64,000 bases of DNA, taken from the NCBI GenBank assembly GCA_003427395.1, contig BFEA01000180.1, positions 175,513 to 239,512 of the forward strand. Direction: 5' to 3'. How positions within the stretch are numbered: position 1 is the stretch's first letter; each line of letters begins with the position of its first letter. This document shows, one piece after another, positions 22,016-31,616 of the stretch. Both the position numbers and the translations under genes were made by a program. This stretch comes from Chara braunii (lineage: Eukaryota; Streptophyta; Charophyceae; Charales; Characeae). A model generated the notes under the pieces. The model saw only the letters and a program-made list of their open reading frames with translations. It was not told the DNA's origin and searched no databases.

Positions 22016-22141
22016 GGCCAGAATGCCTGGCCTGGGCTGCCTCACTTCCTATATGGAAGTGGCAGCCTCCTGGATGCTNGCCAGAATGCCTGGCCTGGGC
22101 TGCCTCACTTCCTATATGGAAGTGGCAGCCTCCTGGATGCT
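22016..22141. repeat. 62-bp duplication around a single N
   Basis: GCCAGAATGCCTGGCCTGGG... to CTCCTGGATGCT is written twice, separated by one N at 22079. The homologous LTR has it once. Probably a scaffolding artefact rather than a biological duplication. Confidence 0.8.
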
Positions 22142-22605
22142 GCGTGTGGCCTGGCTGGAAGCTTCCAGTAGCTTCCGGTTGGGCCTCAGTTCCTTCACCC
22201 AGGCTCGAGACTACAGTTGAGGGCCTGGGTCCTTTACAGTTGGGCAAGGCCTGAGTCTGCGGACTTGGGCCGTTCGCTGCATTTGTGCTGGACCCCGGGG
22301 TGCGTCGACAGTACTGCTTTTGCATAGGCCGGTGGCCACTTCATGATGTATCGGCCCTGCTTTGTGTGTATGTGCCCAGGCGCAATTGCCAAGGCCTGGG
22401 CCAACTGTACGACGCAGCTTAGTGAGGCTCACACGTCCATTTAACCAACTGGAGGGCTGCAACAGCCTGAATACCCATATATGAAAATGTGGAATTTTGG
22501 CCTGTGATGAATATTCAGGCCCGCCTTCACTTAGGGCGGGCACTCGGCTTGCTGGGGGCCTCTGTATATCTGATAGGGGCCCCTTTTGAGGGCTCATTCC
22601 TCGCG

Positions 22606-23889
22606 TATGGGCCTCGCAGTGGCAACTTTCGAAATGTATCTCGACCTGGCGATGGTCCTGATACATTCAAAATGTTTGATTAGTAAAAAAATCAAAATGT
22701 GCAAGGACTGCTTCCTAGTCCAGATACATGTAGAATGTTGAGTAGTGGAGCGAGGCCCTTTATCTCTGGCTGCCTTTGCTCAGCCAAATTTCTCAGGGCA
22801 TACTCACACTACGACTTGTTTACGTATTTCTGGGCCGAATTTTGTGGCCACATACATCCAGGTATGGCCGTAAATGCGGGCAGATACATTTGCGAAACTG
22901 CTAGTGTGAGGACGCGCTTAGAAGGGGCTAAGTGCCCTGGCTACCCCGAGTCTTCCCCCAGAATAGAACATGCGGTCATTATCGCTGCATCTATACTGAA
23001 GGGCGCACCAAATTCAGGAATAAGGACCGGGCGGTCTATGCCGGTGAAGACGATAACTCATGCAAGTGGAAACAAAACCATGGATGACGTCAACATCTTT
23101 TCCCAATGTGCTTGGCAGACAAGCCTCTGAGCAAAGGNNNNNNNNNNNNNNNNNNNNNNNNNNNNNNNNNNNNNNNNNNNNNNNNNNNNNNNNNNNNNNN
23201 NNNNNNNNNNNNNNNNNNNNNNNNNNNNNNNNNNNNNNNNNNNNNNNNNNNNNNNNNNNNNNNNNNNNNNNNNNTATTCCAGAAAAAAAAAAAAAAAAAA
23301 AAAGAGAAAAAGGGGAAGGGGTCACTTCATCAGGCAGCGCTACCAAAAGCAATTGATTACCTGCTGCCACTACTGGCCTACCGACCCCAGTTCGAACTCC
23401 GCTGGAAGCTGATGAGTCAGTTCAATGGTCATATCTCAAGGCCATTGACCTTTCTTTTTTGACTTAGAAAAAGAAACAATTGATTGCTATAATGACCGGG
23501 TATTGTATTTGGGTGAAGACGATAGCCTACTGAAGCGGGGGGAGGAAGGAAAAAAAAAAAGTACGTGACGTCAACATCTTTTTCCCAAAGTGCTTGGCAC
23601 ACTAGGCTCTGAGCAAAGGGGCATGCTTGCTCTGCAGGGGGTGAAGGAAAGTGTCACTTCGGGCCTCGCTCCAGCACTCATCAAACGCTCAAAATGAGAA
23701 TGAATCTTCCACTATAGCATGGAAAGGTATACAGCAATAGTTTTTGTCTTTTGTGCACGTGGTGACTTGTGGGGCGATGCCCTTGATCAGGCAGGGCTAC
23801 CAAAAAGAATTGATTGGAAAACCAGTCCCGGGGCAGATGAGGTTTGTTGGGCCTTTTTGCACAATGTGATCGGGGGGTCATTTGCATCT
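22606..23889. other. No gene; contains a 137-N gap and local repeats
   Basis: N run at 23138-23274. GACGTCAACATCTTTTCCCA followed by TGCTTGGCA-AC, then CTCTGAGCAAAGG, occurs at 23088-23137 and again at 23567-23620. GATCAGGCAG-GCTACCAAAA occurs at 23327 and 23786. 23655-23770 repeats 10905-11015. The region is a patchwork of one unknown repeat family. Confidence 0.65.
23655..23770. repeat. Dispersed repeat shared with 10.9 kb
   Basis: See 10905-11015: shared GCCTCGCTCCA, GAATGAATCTTCC, TTTTTGTC and GCACGTGGTGA blocks in the same order. Confidence 0.75.
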
Positions 23890-24040
23890 ATACCCCTCAT
23901 CCTCAAGCCTAAGTTGAGGCTGGTCCCAAGGTTGAATCTGCCTGCTGTGCTTACCCCTGATCCTCAAGCCCACCTTGAGGCCGGCCCTAAGGGTTATCCC
24001 TGATCGTCAGGCCCCCAAGTTGAGCCCCCCCTAGTGTTTA

Positions 24041-24228
24041 TTTCTTTTTCTTTTTCTTTATCTTTCAAAAGGGCGATGGCCTTGAGATATCATATCATCC
24101 TTGAACTGACCGACCCCAGGTAATTCAGAATTCGTTTTGATTCGATTCATCTCGTTGCATCTGGATTTGAACTCGGGTATATATGTCAACATTTCATAGG
24201 TGCACCAACTGAGCCAGGCCCATTGGTT
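24041..24228 (-). mobile_element. tRNA-derived SINE, copy B, with perfect target duplication
   Basis: Minus strand: A box TGGCTCAGTTGG (24205-24216), B box GAGTTCAAATCC (24163-24174) with 30 bp between, core CTGAATTACCTGGGGTC, and a tail of AAAGAAAAAGAAA type at the 24041 end. CCCTAGTGTTTA occurs immediately on both sides (24029-24040 and 24229-24240), a 12-bp target-site duplication. SINEs are transcribed by pol III and moved by LINE enzymes. Confidence 0.88.
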
Positions 24229-24325
24229 CCCTAGTGTTTAGCACTGATCCTCAAGGCCAAGTTGAGGTTGGCCCGCAGTTTTACCCCTGATCCCCAGGCC
24301 CAAGTTGAGGCCGGCCCTAAGGTTT

Positions 24326-24480
24326 TTCTTTCTTCTGAAAAAAAGGGGCGGCGGTCTTGAGATATCATTGTCGAACTGATCGCCCCCATGTAATTCAGAA
24401 AATTTTGATTAATTAGTTCCATCCGGACTCGAACTCAGGTCTGTGTTTCAACAGTTCATGGTTGTACCAATTGAGCTAGG
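24326..24480 (-). mobile_element. tRNA-derived SINE, copy C
   Basis: Minus strand: A box TAGCTCAATTGG (24467-24478), B box GAGTTCGAGTCC (24425-24436), core TTCTGAATTACATGGGGGCG and an AAGAAAGAAAA tail. The flanks CCCTAAGGTTT and CCCTCAGGTTT differ by one base and could be a decayed target duplication, although they are also part of the host 45-bp repeat. Shortest of the three copies. Confidence 0.85.
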
Positions 24481-24780
24481 CCCTCAGGTTTACCTCTGAT
24501 CGTCAAGCCCACGTTGAGGCTGCCCCTAAGGGTTACCCCTGAGTCTCAGGCGACCGCAAGATTTAGCCTTTGATCCTCAAGGCCAAGTCGAGGTCAGCCC
24601 TGAGTTTTACCCCCTATACCCTCGAGACACTCAAGCCCAAGTTTGGGCTGGCCCTGAGGTTTACCTCTATATCCTCAAACCCACGTTGAGGCCGGCGTCA
24701 AGGTTGAGTCTTCCTGGAGTGCTTACATCTGATCCTCAAGCCCAAGTCAAGGCCACCCCAAAGGTTGACTCTCCATGCTG

Positions 24781-25317
24781 TGCGTACAAAGAACCTACGG
24801 TAGACGAGGATGATATCGATGTCGATGCTGTTCTCACTGGTCATCCCAATGGGAGGGAAGAAAAAGGGACAACCAGAAGGGTTGGTTGAGTTGCTTCCAG
24901 CTTTATGTTGATTTTTGCATGAATGTGATGAATGTCAACCATGGTGGTGACCGCTAACCATGGTCACTGCTAACCCTGGTGGTCTCCCCCTCCCTCCTCC
25001 ACCACCCCCCATGTGGTGAGGTACATCCTGAGGACGAAGGTACTTGTAAGATCCTTGGCAGACTTGGATTGGTGAATCTAGCTTTGGTACATTGATTTCT
25101 AATCAATTCACAGGCAAGGGTGTTATAAGCAATTTGATGTGGTCACTGCTAACTCGTCTTCCCCCCCCCACCAACCCCACCAAAGTGAAAGGTGTGCTGG
25201 TCACCTTTGACAAAGGAATGAAGGACAACGGTGCTTGTAACATCCTTGCTGGAGTTAGGCTGGTGGCAATTTGATGTTTCTTCAATTCACAGGCTGTGAG
25301 AGCGGGGCGAGTACTGG
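24781..25317. other. No gene; short repeats with splice-acceptor-like ends
   Basis: GATTTCTAATCAATTCACAG (25095-25114) and TTTCTTCAATTCACAG (about 25277-25292) precede GCAAGG or GCTGTGAG, and a third copy, CTTAACCAATTGACAG then GCTGTGAAAGGTGTG, lies at 31667-31697 beyond element 3. GACAAAGG-ATGAAGG and GTGAAAGGTGTGC-GGTCACC recur as well. They may be remnants of a duplicated exon-intron unit; no frame is long enough to support that. Confidence 0.4.
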
Positions 25318-25986
25318 TGTTACATGCTGCGCCTGCAACAGGCTGCACGGGCCATTTTCAGGCCCGTGTTGTTTTCAGCCTGGAAGCCTGAAAACAAGGG
25401 CCTACAGGCCCGGTGTTGTTTTCAGCCTGAAAGCCTGAAAACAAGGGCCTACAGGCCCCGTGTTGTTTTCAGCCTAAAAGCCTGAAAGCAAGGGCCTACA
25501 GGCCCTGTGTCGTTTCAGCCTAAAACAGGGCCCTCCAGGCCCTGAGTCTTTTCAGCCTGAAACGGAGGGCCATTTTCAGGCCCTCATAAGTTCGACCTGC
25601 CCTGAAATGTAGGCACCAGACCAGGGTTTTAGCTCAGGCCATTTTTGGCCTATTTTCAAGACAACCTTTGTTTGAGCTTCAACCCCAGGGTCTGGCACGT
25701 TTTGGCATTGGCAAGAGCAGCCTCCTGGACGGGCCAGTACTATATAAGACTGGCCCGCCCTGCAGGCTGCAGGTAGTTCCTAGGTACTTCCCAGGCACTT
25801 CACATGCAGTTCAGGAGGCAGGAGGTATCTAAGTCTTCCCCTGCGCTATAAAGCACCATGTTTGTATGTATCAGGATGTACACTGCTTGTTGAGATTTCA
25901 CTTGCACTGCATTGTCCATTCAGTCCTTTTCATCACATTGCGGATCCTCGGTTGTATATGTACATCGCCCAGCTGGGCATGTAACA
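25318..25986 (+). repeat. 5' LTR of element 3
   Basis: 669 bp with 7-bp terminal inverted repeats TGTTACA / TGTAACA. Near the start are four to five tandem units of about 46 bp (25361, 25407, 25453, 25501, 25538), most containing the inverted repeat TTTTCAG...CTGAAAA. A TATATAA box stands at 25741-25747 inside a 9-bp hairpin, and CTATAAAG near 25847 could be an alternative promoter. Confidence 0.85.
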
Positions 25987-25988
25987 GT

Positions 25989-26000
25989 TGATATCGGAGC
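25989..26000 (+). other. Primer binding site of element 3 (degenerate)
   Basis: TGATATCGGAGC, two bases after the LTR, differs at two positions from TGGTATCAGAGC (initiator tRNA-Met). Confidence 0.65.
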
Positions 26001-26739
26001 ATCGCACGTGAATCAGGACAACCTGATTTGACACGTGTGCGGGGACTAAGTAGCAGCCTTGATTGATTGATTGATTAGAGCACACTAGTTAGCCCCCAAA
26101 ATCACGATTTTGACCTCACTGTCGAAAATCGAATTTGTTTTTGTTTTCTTGGATTTTGTTTTCTCGCTATTTCTGTTGTGGAAAATCGCAATAGCGCAAT
26201 ACCTGAAATTTTCGTTTTCATTTTTCTTCTGAAAATTCGAAATTTCGTTGTTGGAAAATCCGGAATATCTTTTTTTCAAAAATTTCGATCTTCTTTTGCA
26301 ATTTTCCCATTATTTGGAGATCCGAAATTTTTTTTTTTGAAATTCGTTTAAAAAAAAAGAAAAACGGTACGGGAAATCCCTCTTGCAGTTACCATTTTCC
26401 AAACTGCGCGTACTCTCATCTGAGTAATTTCGAATATTTGTATTTTATTTTATTTTTGGAATTCTCTTATCGGATCATCATTTGCAGTCTGAAAGTTTGA
26501 AATTTTCCTCATTCGTAATGTCGCACTTCAGGGGGAATTGGGAGGCCTATTGAACTTGCAAACAAATATTTTTTTTCTTTTTTTCTCGAAATTTTTGCAA
26601 AGTTCAAACTTTCCTTTTTTGATTAGTGGCTCCTTATCTGGGCGATTTATCCCACCCACCCCTCCCACCTATGTTGTTGCCCCCTTTGGTCTTATCTTCT
26701 CTATCTGTGTCCGGGTACCCCCTGCGGCGGCATTGGTGA
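26001..26739 (+). other. Leader of element 3
   Basis: AT-rich with recurrent GAAATTTTCG-like words (26200-26600). No frame fits the element's coding order. Confidence 0.55.
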
Positions 26740-26860
26740 GTTGCCACGTCAGCAGACCAGGTCAGCAGGCCATGTCAGCAGACCACGTCAGCAGGCCACG
26801 TCAGCAGACCACGTCAGCAGGCCACGTCTGCAGCAGGCAGTGCCACGTCAGCAGGCCCCC
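26740..26860. repeat. (CCACGTCAGCAG)n short tandem array
   Basis: Alternating units TCAGCAGACCACG and TCAGCAGGCCACG, about 13 bp each, just before gag of element 3. The same decamer CCACGTCAGC clusters elsewhere (41.9-42.1 kb and 62.8-63.9 kb). Its complement contains TGACGTGG, a known plant bZIP hybrid G/C-box. Confidence 0.85.
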
Positions 26861-26870
26861 AGCCTGGTCT

Positions 26871-27841
26871 ATGCTCACTCGCTCGCAAACAGCCGTCATG
26901 GACCAGATGTCCTGGGAAACGGACGAGGCCTATCAGGCCCGGATGCTGCTTCTGATTACCGAAGCCAAGCAGAGTCGGATGCAATAGCAGCCGCAACAAA
27001 GAAGAAGGCAGAGGATGCCAAGAAGGCACGTCTGTTGGCAATCGAACAGCAGCGCCAGCAAGACGAGGCAACAACAAAGGCTGCCGATGAAGAACGAATT
27101 CAACGACGCGAGAAGATATTCAACGGAGAGCGAGCTTTGCTCACAATGGCAGCGGACTGGCGGGCCGAGGCCGAGAATGGTAAGATGGAAGAGAGTGAAA
27201 ACAAGATCGCTCCACTCCTCTCCCATCTCGCGGATCTCCTGGCAACATGCATTACACAGTAGGAGGATATCCACAGCCTCGACGACGCGTTAGCTCAAGT
27301 CAGCAGCCACCTCCAGCAGTTGGAGCAACGACCCGTCGCCGCCCCCGTTGCCAGCTCCTCCAACACCTCCGATCGCCTCGAGGCATTGGAGATTGACGTC
27401 GGATCCCTCAAGGACGGCGTGCAGTTACAGCAAACCGCAACGCAACAGTTGGAACAACTGATCTGTACTGCAGCCAACCACTCAAGCTCGGAACCGCGTG
27501 AGACAACTCCAAAGTTCGATGGGCAGAAGATCTTCTGCGACTCGACGAAGACGGACCCGATTCCATGGTTCCGCAAGTTCGAGCTCGAGTTGCAGCTCCA
27601 CCACGTCAGCGAAAACAAGCATCATGCGTACTTATACTTCCGGTCGGGGGGCGCGTGCCAAGCATGGTTGGACAATCTCTTGTCCAAGTACGGGGTGGTA
27701 GTTGCCGACTTGTACACCAAGGTCAACTGGGATGATCTAAAGGCGGCGTGGCATAAGCGGTTCCAAGTAGAGCCGCCAGAGATCAAGGCAATGGACAAGT
27801 TGATGACCTTCGAACAAGGCATGCTGCCGAGTGTTGACTAA
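26871..27841 (+). pseudogene. gag of element 3
   Basis: The likely start is the Met at 26871 (MLTRSQTAVMDQMSWETDEA). A shift near 26985 moves into a Lys/Glu/Ala/Gln-rich coiled-coil-like stretch (IAAATKKKAEDAKKARLL). An in-frame TAG at 27260-27262 lies within ITQ-EDIHS. The Retrotrans_gag core follows (PKFDGQKIFCDSTKTDPIPW, then AAWHKRFQVEP). The frame ends at 27839-27841. Gag would build the particle shell; at least one shift and one stop make this copy defective. Confidence 0.8.
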
Positions 27842-28400
27842 ATTGCCAAGTAGCAACCCCGCCCCAGACATTCAAATGGGCTTCAAGGCCATCAAACACT
27901 ACTTCATCTCGAGGTCGTGTCCAACATTGGGCAACGCCTTCACTCACGTCGAGGACACCCTGACGACAACGTCGGAGCTCTTCGACAAGGCCGTGCAGAT
28001 TATTGTCACGAACAAGGAGGCTAAGAATCTCCACCGTTCGTCTGCGACAGGCCTGAGCAGAGACCAGCATCGATCGAAAGTGGTCGTGGTCGCGGCGGCA
28101 ACACCAACCGACCAATCTAGCGAGGCCGTGTCTGCCAATGAAGGGGACAGACTCGCAGCCGCCCGGGATGGTGGCCGGCCCGACAAAGGCCGAGGATGAG
28201 GCAAGACGAAAAACACCGCATCTATCCCCGGGCCCGGTGCAGCAGCTCCAGCACCATGGTCCCACTACGGTCTCTCCGAACAGGCGTACAAGGCACGCAC
28301 GATATTTCGCTATTGTCTGTGGTGTAACGGCGATCTCCATGACACAGTGGGCTGCCCGTCGAAAGGCAAAGGCAAATCGGGAAACCGAGGACCGCCGAGA
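27842..28400 (+). pseudogene. gag C-terminus with zinc knuckle (element 3)
   Basis: Continues gag in the +1 frame (27831-28199, FKAIKHYFISRSCPTLG) to a stop and beyond it to CLWCNGDLHDTVGC near 28310-28355, a C-x2-C-x4-H-x4-C knuckle that would bind element RNA. Confidence 0.7.
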
Positions 28401-28447
28401 GTGACTCAACGACACTCTCGACGCCTTCGGAACCGGTCACTTCGCGG

Positions 28448-29290
28448 GTGACCGCCCTTCGTTTCGAAGCACATGCGGAAGTCAATAGTCCTCTTCTATA
28501 CTCTTATGAGGGTTATGCTGCCCGGCTCGTTCCTACGCTGGGTACTCATGCTCAAGGACAAGACGTGTGTGCGACATCTTCCCCGCCCGGCAGCGACAAC
28601 TTATCGTCTTCAAGTGGTTCTTCACATGATTCGGCATGCGAGTTCAACATAGAGGTATTGGACATGCTCACATCCGAGGATTTCGCATGGCTTCCTCTCC
28701 CGACCACGGGCGGTTTGCCAAGATCGCAATGCGCAACATTATGCGCTCATCTTCACACGTATCTATCCTTCTATGCACCACCAACTTCGCCGATGGAGGA
28801 CGAAGCTGCGGTGGGGGACATCCTTGCGTATGTTACCAAGATGGCCTGCGAGTTTCGCAAGCAGCGGTACGATGACAACAATGCACCGCTCCTCTATGTT
28901 CCCATCCAAGTGGGGCAAGCGTCCTGCAGCGCTTTGCTGGATAGTGGCCCGTCTCTCAATTTCATGAGCCAAGCCTTTATGCAAAGGGCTTGCCTTGGCG
29001 CACAAGTTCGAAGGAAGGCAAACCCGACGGCGATCAAGTTAGCGCACGGAAGGACGTAGAAACGTATCGACCGCTACATCGAGGCCGTACCGGTGTATTT
29101 CTCACCTCCTGCACGCGAACCGGTGACGTTCGACATTTTGGACATGGACTTCGACATTATTTTGGGAATGCCATGTCTTGCAAGTGCGGATCACACGGTC
29201 AACTTCCACCAGCGGACTCTTACCATTCGGGACGTCTTCGGCGCCAAAGTGATGTGTACTATTCCTCTTTCGCACCCTTCGATTCAGTGC
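28448..29290 (+). pseudogene. Retropepsin-like protease of element 3
   Basis: 28448-29059 encodes LLYVPIQVGQASCSALLDSG, where the L-L-D-S-G active-site motif is intact, and ends in a stop. The next frame from 29093 continues with FDILDMDFDIILGMPCL, the second conserved motif (ILG), and NFHQRTLTI. A one-base shift near 29060-29090 therefore separates the two halves. The normal role is cleavage of Gag-Pol. Confidence 0.75.
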
Positions 29291-29704
29291 CAAGTGGTGA
29301 CGGCCAAGTTTTTCCAGGCTACTTGCGCTTACGAGAAGCCCGACGAGATAGGCCTATGTTTCCTACGGACCATCGCGGTAACCGACTCTTCACCCACGAA
29401 CTTATCTTCGGACCCCCGTGTGATGCGGTTGCTTGACAAGTTCATCGACATCTTCGAGTCACCTACCGGTGTGGTGCCGGATCGGCCGATCTCTCACGAG
29501 ATCATTCTTGAGGCCGGCACGAATGAGGCCGGTGCCGTGCCGCCGAATGGTTCCATTTCACGCATGAGCGAGGAGGAGCTTATGGTCCTCTGCCCTCAAC
29601 TCGATGACTTGATGGACAAGGGCTGGATCCGCCCTAGTAGCTCCCATATGGAGCGCTAGTTCTCTTCGTACAAAAGAAGAACAAGGATCTACGATTGTGC
29701 ATTG
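29291..29704 (+). pseudogene. RT N-terminal remnant (element 3)
   Basis: Runs through the conserved lead-in (FIDIFESPTGVVPDRPISHE, GSISRMSEEEL, MDKGWIRPSSS), shifts frame at the TAG at 29657-29659, then shows LFVQKKNKDLRLCIDF. RT stops at that point: no PFGL, YLDD or later RT motif, and no RNase H, is found downstream. Confidence 0.75.
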
Positions 29705-30265
29705 ACTTCGCGAGCGCTTTTGGTGGCCTGGCCTTCTCAACGACGTCACATGCTCTTGCGAGTTATCCGAGGTTTGCTGACGCCGCAAATCCCGCAACCA
29801 TCGTCCGTACGGCGAGTTGTGACCATTACCGGTCCCCTTGCGCCAGAGGGAAGCGATTACCATGAACATTACCGGGCCGTTCCCCAAGCACAAAATCGGT
29901 GTGGATGGACGGTGGTCGACTGACTCACCAAGTTCGCCATGTTTTTGCCTTGCCGCTATCATGCCAAGGCACCAGAATTGGCCGAGGTACTTTACGTCGG
30001 TTGGATTCGAACCAAGGGTTACCCCTAGGAAATCGTGTGCGACCGCGACACCCGGTTCATGTTCGATTTTTGGTTGGCGCTCATCAAATGATGGGGCTCA
30101 TCTCTCAAGCCAAGTTCGACTCGCCTACTTGGTACACCTTGTGTACTGCACCCACAAACGAACGCAAGATGCAAGGCAAGCCGGTATCTTCGGCTCCACG
30201 TCGCACCCGCGTCCAGGTGCGACCTTCAGATCGTTAGCTTCGCCCTCGACCCGGCTTGACTTCAT
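29705..30265 (+). pseudogene. Integrase remnant fused to RT by a deletion (element 3)
   Basis: Directly after LCIDF the reading becomes RERFWWPGLLNDV, the start of the gypsy integrase zinc-binding region. ITMNITGPFPKHKIGVDG (core; Asp replaced by Asn in the usual D-x-TGP), VDRLTKFAMFLPC-like text and CDRDTRF follow in broken frames. The jump from RT to integrase shows a deletion that by comparison with element 2 removed about 1.5-2 kb. Confidence 0.75.
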
Positions 30266-30278
30266 AAGGAGGGGGGGG
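30266..30278 (+). other. Polypurine tract of element 3
   Basis: AAGGAGGGGGGGG immediately before TGTTACA of the 3' LTR. Confidence 0.9.
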
Positions 30279-31616
30279 TGTTACATGCTGCGCCTGCAAC
30301 AGTCTGCACGAGCCATTTTCAGGCCCGTGTTGTTTTCAGCCTGAAAGCCTGAAAACAAGGGCCTACAGGCCCCGTATTGTTTTCAACCTGAAAGCCTGAA
30401 AACAAGGCCCTACAGACCCCGTGTTGTTTTCAGCCTAAAAGCCTGAAAACCAGGGTCTACAGGCCCTATGTCGTTTCAGCCTAAAACAGGGCCCTCCAAG
30501 CCCTGAGTCTTTTCAGCTTGAAACGGAGGGCCATTTTCAGGCCCTCATAAGAACGACCTGCCCTGAAACGTAGGCACCAGACCACGGTTTTAGCTCATGC
30601 CATTTTTGGCCTATTTTCAAGACAACCTTTGTTTGAGCTTCAACCCCAGGGTCTGGCACGCTTTGGCATTGGCAAGAGCAGCCTCCTGGACGGGCCAGCA
30701 CTCCCTGCAGGCTGCAGGTAGTTCCTAGGTACTTCCAAGGCACTTCACGTGCAGTTCAGGAGGCAGGAGGTAGTCTTCAGGATTCGGCAGCAGCACTCGG
30801 GAGGAGCGCTGCAGGAGTAGTAGTAGCGCTAGAAGTAGTCTTCAGCGTTGGGCTAGTAGCGTTAGCAGTAGTCTTCAGCGCTGGGCGCTAGTAGGAGTAG
30901 AGTAGTACTGGAGAGAGAGATTGGGCGGAGGCCAGGGAGACTTACCTGCAGCGCCATAGCTCCAGCTTCGTCTTTGAGGTACCTGCAGCACAACGCCATC
31001 TTCACAGGTTAGTACCTGGCACATGGGAGAGAGAGAGTTCTTCTTCTTCCTCTTCTCAGTCCACCATCTCCCTCTCACCCTCTCGGTACCTGACTTCACT
31101 GTATCTGCAGACTAGGAGAGAGCGGGGTTGGTGACATTTGGATCCAGACTTGACATCGGGCTTTAGACATTTTAACGAGGGATTATTTGGGACTTGTAAC
31201 GAAGACTTGGTGTTGATGACATTCCCATCTCTCCCCCTCTTCTTGGTCTGTTCCCCTCCTCTTCGTTTGTGCATGATCTGGACCTGCCGCATTCTTCCTG
31301 TGTGTAGCGCAAGGCCCCTTCACACCTTGTGATGAGGATGATGTATGTTTTGTCTGCGTTGCAACATTGATTGGGTTAGTCATTGATATTCTAGCATTCT
31401 GCTGCGTTGTCTTGCACTACGTGATAGAGGGCAGTCGCGGTCAGGTCAGGACTTGTATCTAAGTCTACCCCTGCGCTATAAAGAACCAGGTTTGTATGTA
31501 TCAAGATGTACACTGCTTGTTGAGATTTCACTTGCACTGCATTGTCCATTCAGTCCTTTTCATCACATTGCGGATCCTCGATTATATATGTACATCGCCC
31601 AACTTCGCGTGTAACA
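30279..31616 (+). repeat. 3' LTR of element 3
   Basis: 1338 bp with the same ends as the 5' LTR. It carries about 680 bp (roughly 30772-31456) absent from the 5' LTR, rich in AGTAGTAG, GCGCTAGTAG and CTTCAGCG words, and it lacks the TATA-bearing hairpin. Confidence 0.85.

Larger units (their letters stand above)
13431..22605 (-). mobile_element. Ty3/gypsy LTR retrotransposon, element 1
   Basis: On the minus strand: 5' LTR (22605-21301), PBS, leader, gag, CCHC, protease, RT, RNase H, integrase, PPT and 3' LTR (14612-13431). PR-RT-RH-IN order defines Ty3/gypsy. The integrase frame is still long, while gag, protease and RT contain stops and shifts, so the copy is not autonomous. The outer limits are not simple, because a truncated second unit adjoins the 3' LTR. 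Flanks CTATG (12838-12842) and GTATG (22605-22609) differ by one base and might be the target duplication of the compound unit. Confidence 0.85.
21301..22605 (-). repeat. 5' LTR of element 1
   Basis: Starts TGCAAGG on the plus strand and ends at CCTCGC(G); the final CA is mutated. Similar throughout to 13431-14612 but contains a U6 snRNA insertion (21439-21593) and a 60-bp duplication around a single N at 22079. Confidence 0.85.
23890..24780. repeat. Degenerate ~45-bp repeat array, interrupted by two SINEs
   Basis: About eleven units of the type CCCCTGATCCTCAAGCCCAAG-TTGAGGCCGGCCCTAAGGTTTA. CTCAA...TTGAG within each unit is a short inverted repeat. Units stand near 23898, 23949, 23998, 24240, 24284, 24490, 24535, 24565, 24610, 24663 and 24725. 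The gaps 24041-24228 and 24326-24480 are occupied by the SINE copies. Confidence 0.8.
25318..31616 (+). mobile_element. Ty3/gypsy LTR retrotransposon, element 3 (internally deleted)
   Basis: LTRs start TGTTACATG and end TGTAACA at both ends; PBS and PPT lie in the correct places. Internal order is gag, CCHC, protease, the first part of RT, then directly integrase: most of RT and all of RNase H are missing. The element therefore cannot move on its own. No clear 5-bp target duplication (flanks ACTGG and GTGGT). The right LTR is twice as long as the left. Confidence 0.85.

Noticed and set aside
29998-30022. GGATTCGAACC, a B-box-like word
   Set aside because: It lies in recognisable integrase coding text of element 3, has no A box at a suitable distance and no tail.
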